The notes beneath the pieces are model-generated. The model was not told where the DNA came from and did not search any database. It saw nothing but the letters and a program-made list of their open reading frames with translations. This document shows, in pieces, positions 1 to 4,393 of a DNA stretch of 5,084 nucleotides. Numbering within the stretch: position 1 is the first letter of the stretch; each line of letters starts with the position of its first letter. The stretch comes from Gorillibacterium sp. (lineage in GTDB: Bacteria > Bacillota > Bacilli > Paenibacillales > NBRC-103111), in assembly GCA_023511325.1 (NCBI GenBank), contig JAIMBU010000300.1:1-5084 (forward strand). Direction: 5' to 3'. The position numbers were made by a program, and so were the translations under genes.

Positions 1-522
1 GATCAGACCCACCTGCTGTCGCTTAATGCTGCGATCGAGGCTGCACGGGCTGGAGAGTCAGGTCGTGGCTTTGCGGTTGTGGCGCAAGAAATTCGTAAGC
101 TAGCGGAGAATTCGGCTAGAGCAACGGAAGAGATTAGTGGGCATATTCATAACACAACAAGCCGGACAAGCCTTGTTGTCGAGCACATTAAGAAGGCTCG
201 CGTTATTGCAGCGGAGCAAGCAGAGGGGCTTAGCAGTACGGATGCAACCTTCGACCTTATTTACACTTCATCCGATGAAATTGTTCATAATTCTAATCAG
301 GTGACCGCATCTCTGGAAAGCTTGAGTGAGGCTTCCCGTGATATCTCTGGACGTTCACAGAACTTAGCAGCAGCCTCGCAGCAGTCCGCAGCTAGCATGG
401 AGCAGATTGCTGCTTCAGCAGAGCAGCAGATGGCCTCCATGGAGATGTTGGCTAGTGCTTCTCGGGAGATCGCGTTGATGGCTGAGGAGCTATCCGGAGA
501 GATGGAGAAATTCTCCGTTTAA
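1..522 (+). CDS. Methyl-accepting chemotaxis protein, C-terminal signalling domain (5'-truncated by window edge)
   Basis: Frame 1 is open from the first base to a TAA at 520-522, giving 173 residues. It begins in the conserved hairpin tip that binds CheA and CheW: the motif [12 protein letters not shown] is at fragment residues 8-19, followed by [18 protein letters not shown]. The rest is a long alpha-helical coiled coil rich in Ala, Ser, Glu and Gln, with a likely methylation stretch around the [18 protein letters not shown] segment. About 22 heptads lie after the tip, which fits the 44-heptad class common in Bacillales. No C-terminal NWETF-type pentapeptide is present. The protein would relay ligand signals across the membrane to the CheA kinase; its sensor and membrane segments lie outside the window, so the ligand cannot be guessed. 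One oddity is His at fragment residue 4, where most receptors have Asn (QTNLLALNAA). Family assignment is very secure. Confidence 0.97.
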   Translation, partial: DQTHLLSLNAAIEAARAGESGRGFAVVAQEIRKLAENSARATEEISGHIHNTTSRTSLVVEHIKKARVIAAEQAEGLSSTDATFDLIYTSSDEIVHNSNQVTASLESLSEASRDISGRSQNLAAASQQSAASMEQIAASAEQQMASMEMLASASREIALMAEELSGEMEKFSV

Positions 523-540
523 CAAGCCGAGGTTTGAAAG

Positions 541-636
541 GCATGACGAAAAAGCATCGCAAAAGTATGATGAAAAGCATAGCAAAAGCGTGGTGAAAAA
601 CATCGCAAAAAGCATAGCAAAAAGCGTGGTGAAAAA
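541..636 (+). repeat. A-rich array of short degenerate tandem units
   Basis: About eight units of 11-13 bp run in tandem, each starting with GCAT, GTAT, CAT or GCGT and ending in four or five A residues (for example GCATAGCAAAA and GCGTGGTGAAAAA). A longer unit is also visible: 577-600 (GCATAGC, A4, GCGTGGTG, A5) recurs at 612-636 with one extra A, 35 bp downstream. The array starts 19 bp after the chemoreceptor stop codon and runs into the left arm of the large palindrome. It is purine-rich on this strand, whereas the repeats on the far side of the palindrome are pyrimidine-rich. No protein reading is convincing in any frame. Confidence 0.7.
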
Positions 637-785
637 GTTCGGACTGTACGGTCTGGAGTAGGGTTCCGATCGCTGTTGTTTTCGGGGGCCTTATTAGAGA
701 GGGAATTTAATGGATGTCCCCCGAAAACAAAGGCGAACACTTCATTTCTCCACCCTACTCCGACCGTTCTGTCCGATTTTCACCA
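627..785 (+). repeat. Large near-perfect palindrome (potential 159-nt hairpin)
   Basis: The inner arms TTGTTTTCGGGGG (676-688) and CCCCCGAAAACAA (718-730) are perfect 13-bp complements around a 29-nt loop. The outer arms 640-663 and 753-775 pair over 21 of 23 positions, with two T-T mismatches and a one-base bulge at 654. The pairing continues outward as TGGTGAAAA (627-635 region) against TTTTCACCA (777-785), with small bulges. As RNA this would be a very stable stem in the 3' untranslated region of the chemoreceptor transcript; as DNA it resembles a REP- or MITE-like intergenic element. It has no run of T residues after it, so it is not itself a classical terminator. Confidence 0.85.
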
Positions 786-815
786 TACTTCTCATACTTC
801 TCATATACAAATAAC

Positions 816-976
816 GCTTGTATCGCATACTTTTAAAATGTGCTTTTTAAACCACCGCTTGTATTTCATTGTTTCACATGGGTAAATGCTTGTTTCGCAT
901 GCTTGTAAAACATGCTTTTAAGCCAACGATCACATTTCATTGTTTTACAAGGGTAGAACGCTTGTTTTGCATAGTT
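816..976 (+). repeat. 72-bp tandem repeat, two full units and a partial third
   Basis: Units start at 816, 888 and 960, each with GCTTGT followed by a CGCAT or TGCAT core, so the period is exactly 72 bp. Units one and two are about 80% identical by eye with two single-base indels; the ATTTCATTGTTT stretch is shared unchanged. The third copy keeps about 17 bp (GCTTGTTTTGCATAGTT) and then gives way to the terminator. A sub-copy of the core occurs inside unit one at 857 (GCTTGTATTTCAT). Just upstream, ATACTTCTC is directly repeated at 785-793 and 794-802. The T-rich bias mirrors the A-rich array at 541-636. Confidence 0.75.
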
Positions 977-982
977 TCTCAT

Positions 983-1015
983 ACAAACCGGAGTACTAAT
1001 CCGGTTTGTTTTTTT
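983..1015 (+). terminator. Intrinsic (Rho-independent) terminator
   Basis: A perfect 9-bp stem, ACAAACCGG (983-991) and CCGGTTTGT (1001-1009), encloses a 9-nt loop and is followed by seven T residues (1009-1015). It is the first convincing plus-strand terminator after the chemoreceptor stop codon at 522. The chemoreceptor mRNA, if not stopped earlier, would therefore carry a 3' untranslated tail of about 490 nt covering all the repeats between 541 and 976. Alternatively it ends an independent non-coding transcript. Confidence 0.85.
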
Positions 1016-1035
1016 AAATAAGCGAGTTCTCAAAA

Positions 1036-1092
1036 CTCACCAAGTTACGCTGACCTCACCAAGACACACTGACCTCACCAAGTTACGCTGAC
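1036..1092 (+). repeat. Three tandem 19-bp repeats
   Basis: The unit CTCACCAAGTTACGCTGAC occurs at 1036-1054 and, identically, at 1074-1092. The middle copy at 1055-1073 differs at three positions (CTCACCAAGACACACTGAC). Copies abut with no spacer, which excludes a CRISPR array. The array starts 20 bp after the intrinsic terminator. The period of 19 bp is close to two helical turns, so bound proteins would sit on nearly the same face; this recalls operator or iteron arrays, but no replication gene is nearby to support an origin. Confidence 0.85.
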
Positions 1093-1266
1093 TATGTAGA
1101 AGGAAAATGTAGGTGGACTCAGGTTCCGCTATCTGCCCAATAAAGCTGCTGAATGATGCAAAGAAGGTCAATAAAAGATTCAGAGTCAGTAGGGTTGTAA
1201 TAAAAGGATTGCATTAAAAACGTAAGGCATGCGTGAAAGTATAGAAGTATCGTTTTTTGAGCGTTG

Positions 1267-1443
1267 CGGACTGTAATGCAGCTATTTTTGCCTTTTGGCT
1301 CGTTAACTCAGGCTTTCGGACTGTATAGCCCTTATTATCCTTAAGCTGCACCTATGTACTGTGGATTTGAGCAAATAGCGGCATTGGAGTCCGAAAGTGT
1401 GGTGAAACCTGATGAATCTGGAGAATAAGGTCTCCTCAGTCCG
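1267..1443. repeat. Four-armed interlocked palindromic element (CGGACT family)
   Basis: Four related arms lie at 1267-1287 (a), 1317-1340 (b), 1373-1393 (c, inverted) and 1420-1443 (d, inverted). Arm a matches the reverse complement of c at 18 of 21 positions. Arm b matches the reverse complement of d at 19 of 24. Both pairs span exactly 127 bp and are offset by 50 bp. Arms b and c also form a perfect 10-bp pair, CTTTCGGACT (1313-1322) with AGTCCGAAAG (1388-1397), and the CGGACT of a is concentric with the AGTCCG of d. I recall similar 'CGGACTGTA...GCTATTT' spacers in Paenibacillus genomes, but could not check this here. Confidence 0.75.
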
Positions 1444-1716
1444 GTTACATGCAGGTTACCGTAACTCCGATTCTGAGTCTAAATGATGACTCAAATGGGT
1501 GATGTTTTCTCAACAAGTGGCATCTGAATCCGTTCCGCTAGCTTGATCGAATAAAATCGATCATCATGCAGAATCAATACGTTTGAACAATATAAAATAA
1601 CAGTGGATCGGTTGTTTTTCTGTCTTCATTTGAATGAAGGCTTTCACAATGGTCTGATAGGAGTGAGTTAATTTTACCTTTGCAGGGTAATATAGACATG
1701 TGCTTCACACTCTAGT

Positions 1717-1724
1717 AAGGGAGG
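1717..1724 (+). promoter_or_regulatory. Ribosome binding site for the small acidic gene
   Basis: AAGGGAGG is a near-perfect Shine-Dalgarno sequence. It ends 9 nt before the TTG at 1734. The other in-frame TTG at 1725 directly abuts it and cannot be used, so this site fixes the start at 1734. Confidence 0.75.
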
Positions 1725-1733
1725 TTGTTTCAT

Positions 1734-1952
1734 TTGAAGGCGGATCAAGAAGCAGTTTGGGAAGGATTAAAGGCGGAATTCGAACAGATGAATGCGGCTC
1801 CCTTTGCCTACACAGGTTTGACCTATCAGCAAGCAGGGCTTGAAGATATTTATACCGAAGAGGCTGCAACCGAAGAAGAATCTCCAAAGGAAGATGATTT
1901 TGCAAACCAAGAAGAACTACCTGGCTCCCCAGAAAAGGACGGCAAAGAATAG
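1734..1952 (+). CDS. Small acidic protein of unknown function (72 aa)
   Basis: The reading frame starts at TTG 1734, 9 nt after a strong AAGGGAGG site, and ends at a TAG at 1950-1952, 14 bp before a hairpin terminator. I do not recognise the family. The N-terminal half (residues 1-40) looks foldable, with an amphipathic helix-like start (KADQEAVWEGLKAEFEQM) and an aromatic patch FAYTGLTYQQAG. The C-terminal half is low-complexity and highly charged, rich in Glu, Asp, Pro and Ser, and probably disordered. The whole protein has about 20 acidic residues, 5 Lys, no Arg and no Cys, for a net charge near -15. There is no signal peptide or membrane segment, so it should be cytosolic. The dedicated ribosome binding site and terminator argue for a real gene. 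It converges with yhbH, so it is not in that operon. Confidence 0.7.
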   Translation: MKADQEAVWEGLKAEFEQMNAAPFAYTGLTYQQAGLEDIYTEEAATEEESPKEDDFANQEELPGSPEKDGKE

Positions 1953-1966
1953 GCTCGTTAGGCATA

Positions 1967-2010
1967 AGAACGCCCACTCCGGTTTCTATAATTGGAGTAG
2001 GCGTTCTATT
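1967..2010 (+). terminator. Hairpin terminator between the convergent small gene and yhbH
   Basis: A 14-bp stem with a single C-A mismatch is formed by AGAACGCCCACTCC (1967-1980) and GGAGTAGGCGTTCT (1994-2007), with a 13-nt loop. A moderately T-rich stretch (ATTTGTGT) follows on the plus strand, so it most likely ends the small gene. The minus-strand side is not T-rich (TTATGCC), so it would serve yhbH only weakly, though its position between convergent genes suits a shared terminator. The following TGTGTACGTT is directly duplicated (2011-2020 and 2021-2030). Confidence 0.75.
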
Positions 2011-2112
2011 TGTGTACGTTTGTGTACGTTCAGAAATCACATAATGGTTATAAGCTGAACTCTGATTCAACCTTGGTAAGATGTAGAGGTAAGTCTATGG
2101 TGAAATATAAAA

Positions 2113-3261
2113 TCAAGCCTGTTTTTTTACTGAGAAAAACGTCTTAAGTGCTTGGTAGACCTCGCCCTTTTCCTTGATGATGGAATACTGAAATTTGGGA
2201 TGTTTGATCTGCTTATACGCCGTCATCAGCGTGCTGCTGCGATTGTATTGATTGACCTCACCATAGCCAAACATGTTGCACTTCTCCAGTAACTCACCGA
2301 TCAGACGCACACAGCGATCATTGTCAGAGCTTAAGTTATCGCCATCTGAGAAATGAAAGGGGTACAGGTTATACATGGAGGTAGGAAAACGCGCATCAAT
2401 AACTTCCAGTGCTTTTTGGTAGGCGGAGGAACAGATGGTTCCGCCACTTTCGCCTTTGGTGAAGAACTCCTCCTCAGTAACCTCCTTGGCCTCGGTATGG
2501 TGAGCAATAAAGACAATCTCGACATGCTCGTATTTGGTGCGAAGAAAACGAGTCATCCAGTGAAAAAAGCTGCGAGCCACATACTTTTCGAAACTGCCCA
2601 TGGAACCTGAAGTATCCATCATCGCGATTATGGCTGCACTCGACTGCGGCTTTAGCACCTCTTCCCATGTCTTGTACCTGAGGTCATCTGGAGAAATATT
2701 GTGTATTCCTGGGTTGCCGCTGCCTGCGTTACGCTTCAGGTTTTGGAGAATCGTTCGCTTCTTATCGATGTTGGACATCAGACCTTTTTTGCGAACGTCA
2801 CGGAAGACGACATCTGTTGCTTCCATCTGCTGCTTTTCTTTTTCCTTCAGATCGGGTAGCTCTAGTTCCTCAAACAGCATGGCTTCCACTTCGTCCAGAC
2901 TGATCTCCGTATCATAGTAATCCTCACCGGGCTGATCTCCGGCAGTCTGGCCTTTACCTGGGCCTGCGCCCGGTTGTGGATCGCTCCCTAGCACATCTCC
3001 TACTTGAGAGTCTCCGTCACCTTGCCCAACCTGCTTGGATTTGCGGTAGTTGTAGCGAAAGCGATATTCGTCCAAGCTCTTGATGGGGATCTTCAGGATT
3101 TGTTTGCCGTTCTGCATAATGATGCTTTCATCTGTGATGAGGTCAGGGAGGTTCTGTTTGACGGCTTCACGTACTTTTTCCTGGTGGCGGTTCTGGTCCT
3201 GAAAACCTTTGCGGTGAAGCGACCAGTCTTCCCGGGAGACGGTAAAGAGAGGCTCTGCCAT
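2113..3261 (-). CDS. yhbH: Sporulation protein YhbH (UPF0229/DUF444 family, VWA-like)
   Basis: The 382-residue product matches B. subtilis YhbH closely from memory, in both length and sequence: [20 protein letters not shown] near the N-terminus, [12 protein letters not shown], then [17 protein letters not shown] Gly/Gln/Pro-rich linker at about 78-114 separates this from a helical middle ([24 protein letters not shown]) and a C-terminal von Willebrand A-like domain. The metal-site (MIDAS) motif DTSGS is at 216-220, with SGGTICSS near 273-279 supplying the Thr and HFSDGDN at 303-309 the downstream Asp. The family works with the PrkA serine kinase and SpoVR (YeaG, YeaH and YcgB in E. coli) and is linked to sporulation in B. 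subtilis; its biochemistry is unclear. The start at 3261 is chosen because AAAGGGGG lies 7 nt upstream; the ATG at 3267 is only 1 nt from it. The open frame extends upstream to 3399, but that part overlaps the radical SAM gene and does not resemble YhbH. No prkA gene is adjacent. Confidence 0.96.
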   Translation of the reverse strand: MAEPLFTVSREDWSLHRKGFQDQNRHQEKVREAVKQNLPDLITDESIIMQNGKQILKIPIKSLDEYRFRYNYRKSKQVGQGDGDSQVGDVLGSDPQPGAGPGKGQTAGDQPGEDYYDTEISLDEVEAMLFEELELPDLKEKEKQQMEATDVVFRDVRKKGLMSNIDKKRTILQNLKRNAGSGNPGIHNISPDDLRYKTWEEVLKPQSSAAIIAMMDTSGSMGSFEKYVARSFFHWMTRFLRTKYEHVEIVFIAHHTEAKEVTEEEFFTKGESGGTICSSAYQKALEVIDARFPTSMYNLYPFHFSDGDNLSSDNDRCVRLIGELLEKCNMFGYGEVNQYNRSSTLMTAYKQIKHPKFQYSIIKEKGEVYQALKTFFSVKKQA

Positions 3262-3268
3262 GGACATA

Positions 3269-3276
3269 CCCCCTTT
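3269..3276 (-). promoter_or_regulatory. Ribosome binding site for yhbH
   Basis: On the minus strand this reads AAAGGGGG and is followed by TATGTCCATG. The second ATG (at 3261) lies at a normal 7-nt spacing; the first (at 3267) is too close. It therefore decides between the two candidate starts. Confidence 0.75.
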
Positions 3277-3293
3277 GAGCTGTTGATAGTAAC

Positions 3294-3322
3294 AGTATAT
3301 GTAGGAGTAGCAGTGAGGATGA
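3294..3322 (-). promoter_or_regulatory. Candidate SigE-type sporulation promoter for yhbH
   Basis: On the minus strand, TCATCCT (3322-3316) is followed 14 bp later by CATATACT (3301-3294). The SigE consensus as I know it is roughly KMATATT, 14-15 bp, CATACANT, so the -35 box matches 5 of 7 and the -10 box 6 of 7 fixed positions with the right spacing. It lies in the 67-bp gap between the radical SAM stop codon and the yhbH start, and would give a leader of about 25 nt containing the ribosome binding site. Mother-cell SigE control of yhbH in B. subtilis is recalled knowledge that fits this reading. A chance match is possible. Confidence 0.42.
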
Positions 3323-3328
3323 AAACAA

Positions 3329-4189
3329 CTATTCGAAACGCTGCCGATACCCACATTTGCGGCATAACTCCTCAGCAAGCTCCCGCCTGGAGAAGCCATC
3401 GATGATAGCTAGTGCCCGCGGGGACTCGATAATTTCGGCAAAAGGCTGCGTGATCAGATTCCCGAGATTGACCACTCCTTCTCCATCTAGGCAGCAGGGG
3501 ACAACAGTCCCATCGCTAAGAATACCCAAGTGATCACGTAGTCCGCCACGGCAAAAGCCAACGCTGCCATATTCCTCTGTTCGACGAATGTCAGGCCATT
3601 CAAACACCGTTGCTTGGTTTAAGTAAACGTTTGGTGACAGCAGAATGCCACTCCTGCCATCCCAATCCTCCAATATCCTCCGATCAAGCGCATAGGTTGC
3701 AGCGATATGAGCTAAAATCCATTGATTGTCCGGATTATGTAAATCCTCACTCAAATTCCACAGCCTCAAGCTAATATAGAGCTGACGTAGCTGCTGCGCC
3801 TGCCGGATGAAGGTGAAAATCCGCTCCACGTATTGCTCAAAATTCTCGCTCTCCGTCCGGCTATGGAGCGAGAAGTTAATTTGGCGTAAGGCGGGCTTGG
3901 CAAGAAGCCGCTCTCCTATTCTGTCGATCAGCGTGCCATTTGTCGTGATATTGACAGAGAACCCCGCCTCATATGCCATATCAAGCAGGATATCCAGCTT
4001 GGGATGCAGCAAGGGCTCGCCCATAATATGAAAATAAAGTGAGTTTGTCTTGCCCGTAAGCTTGGAAAGGATCAGGCCGAATGTAGCGGTATCCATAAAA
4101 GTATGGGGTCGCGTCGTACCTGGACAAAAGGAACAGGAAAGATTACATACATTGGTGATTTCAATATATACCTTTTTAAATAGCTGCAA
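3329..4189 (-). CDS. Radical SAM protein with SPASM-like C-terminal iron-sulfur domain
   Basis: The product has 286 residues counted from a TTG at 4189 (289 if the ATG at 4198 is used). CNLSCSFC at 15-22 is the CX3CX2C motif that binds the catalytic 4Fe-4S cluster. MGEP at 56-59 occupies the usual GGEP position that contacts S-adenosylmethionine, and ITTNGT at 81-86 is a typical core strand. A C-terminal set of Cys213, Cys232-Cys233, Cys276 and Cys279 (within VPCCLDGEG and CRKC) could hold one auxiliary cluster. All eight Cys residues of the protein belong to these two sets. The fold predicts radical chemistry on a peptide or small molecule; the substrate is unknown, and no precursor peptide is evident beside it. 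The TTG start is preferred because AAGGA lies 8 nt upstream, whereas the ATG overlaps that site; homologues as I recall begin near FKKVYIEIT, which fits either. It reads toward yhbH with a 67-bp gap. Confidence 0.9.
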   Translation of the reverse strand: MQLFKKVYIEITNVCNLSCSFCPGTTRPHTFMDTATFGLILSKLTGKTNSLYFHIMGEPLLHPKLDILLDMAYEAGFSVNITTNGTLIDRIGERLLAKPALRQINFSLHSRTESENFEQYVERIFTFIRQAQQLRQLYISLRLWNLSEDLHNPDNQWILAHIAATYALDRRILEDWDGRSGILLSPNVYLNQATVFEWPDIRRTEEYGSVGFCRGGLRDHLGILSDGTVVPCCLDGEGVVNLGNLITQPFAEIIESPRALAIIDGFSRRELAEELCRKCGYRQRFE

Positions 4190-4197
4190 GGGGTCCA

Positions 4198-4204
4198 TCC
4201 TTCC
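4198..4204 (-). promoter_or_regulatory. Ribosome binding site for the radical SAM gene, favouring a TTG start
   Basis: The minus strand reads GGAAGGATGGACCCCTTG. AAGGA matches the 16S anti-Shine-Dalgarno and lies 8 nt before the TTG at 4189. The ATG at 4198 begins inside the AAGGA, leaving no spacer. No other in-frame start exists upstream before a stop codon. Confidence 0.55.
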
Positions 4205-4229
4205 GCAATAAGAAAATCATCGAAGCTTC

Positions 4230-4258
4230 ATTATGGCATCATCTCCGTTTGGCGGCAA
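4230..4258 (-). promoter_or_regulatory. Candidate SigA promoter for the radical SAM gene
   Basis: On the minus strand TTGCCG (4258-4253; 4 of 6 to TTGACA) is followed after exactly 17 bp by CATAAT (4235-4230; 5 of 6 to TATAAT). Transcription would start near 4223, about 20 nt before the ribosome binding site. The spacing and placement are good and the -35 box is mediocre. Confidence 0.45.
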
Positions 4259-4337
4259 CTAGCTAGGAAGATCACATGGCTGGTACGGATGCCCTAATCT
4301 CTATGTAGGCGAAAAAAGCGAAAAAAGGGGGATTTCA

Positions 4338-4346
4338 TGCTATATT
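4338..4346 (+). promoter_or_regulatory. Candidate extended -10 promoter for the rightward gene
   Basis: TGCTATATT matches the extended -10 pattern TGnTATAAT with one substitution, 47 bp before the ATG at 4394. There is no -35 box at 17-18 bp; that stretch is a direct repeat of GCGAAAAAA (4309-4317 and 4318-4326). Extended -10 promoters can work without a -35 box, and the A-tracts could act as an UP-like element. Confidence 0.33.
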
Positions 4347-4376
4347 GAAAGTATGTAGTAAGGGTGAATCGTAACT

Positions 4377-4385
4377 GGAGAGGAG
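4377..4385 (+). promoter_or_regulatory. Ribosome binding site for the rightward gene
   Basis: GGAGAGGAG ends 8 nt before the ATG at 4394, a strong and well-placed site that fixes the start of this edge-truncated gene. Confidence 0.75.
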
Positions 4386-4393
4386 TAATAGGA

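Larger units (their letters stand above)
1093..1733. other. Intergenic region without a recognisable gene
   Basis: Apart from the four-armed element at 1267-1443, I see no credible coding region, RNA gene or riboswitch on either strand. Two minor hairpins are present: TGATCGA (1544-1550) with TCGATCA (1557-1563) around a 6-nt loop, and CTTCAT (1624-1629) with ATGAAG (1634-1639). A further short stem, TTACC (1674-1678) with GGTAA (1686-1690), lies about 45 bp before the small gene start. GATTC(A/T)GAGTC is directly repeated near 1175 and 1470. A TATAAA at 1591 has no matching -35 box at a sensible distance, so no promoter is called. Confidence 0.6.

Noticed and set aside
519..740. 73-codon minus-strand open frame with repeated Phe/Arg/Cys motifs
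   Set aside because: It is the translation of the A-rich tandem units and palindrome arm read in reverse. Composition follows the repeat, there is no ribosome binding site, and it overlaps the chemoreceptor end.
676..885. 69-codon plus-strand open frame
   Set aside because: It lies wholly within the palindrome and 72-bp repeat, has no ribosome binding site, and its frame is not preserved between repeat copies because of indels.
816..1092. Possible CRISPR-like array in the repeat region
   Set aside because: The 72-bp and 19-bp repeats are directly abutting with no unique spacers, and no cas gene is present.
1036..1092. Replication origin or plasmid iterons
   Set aside because: The three 19-bp repeats look iteron-like, but there is no replication initiator gene, DnaA-box cluster or AT-rich unwinding region that I can support.
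1840..2058. 72-codon plus-strand open frame overlapping the small acidic gene
   Set aside because: It is a +1-type shadow of the acidic coding region that reads through the terminator hairpin and has no start signals.
1705..2070. 121-codon minus-strand open frame opposite the small acidic gene
   Set aside because: It lacks a ribosome binding site, crosses the terminator hairpin at 1967-2007, and its Leu/Pro/Arg-rich composition is what antisense of an acidic gene gives.
3262..3399. 46-residue N-terminal extension of yhbH
   Set aside because: It overlaps the end of the radical SAM gene, encodes the promoter gap and ribosome binding site, and bears no resemblance to YhbH; the start at 3261 fits the family.
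3004..3405. 133-codon plus-strand open frame across the yhbH N-terminus
   Set aside because: It is antisense to the clearly conserved yhbH coding sequence and has no ribosome binding site.
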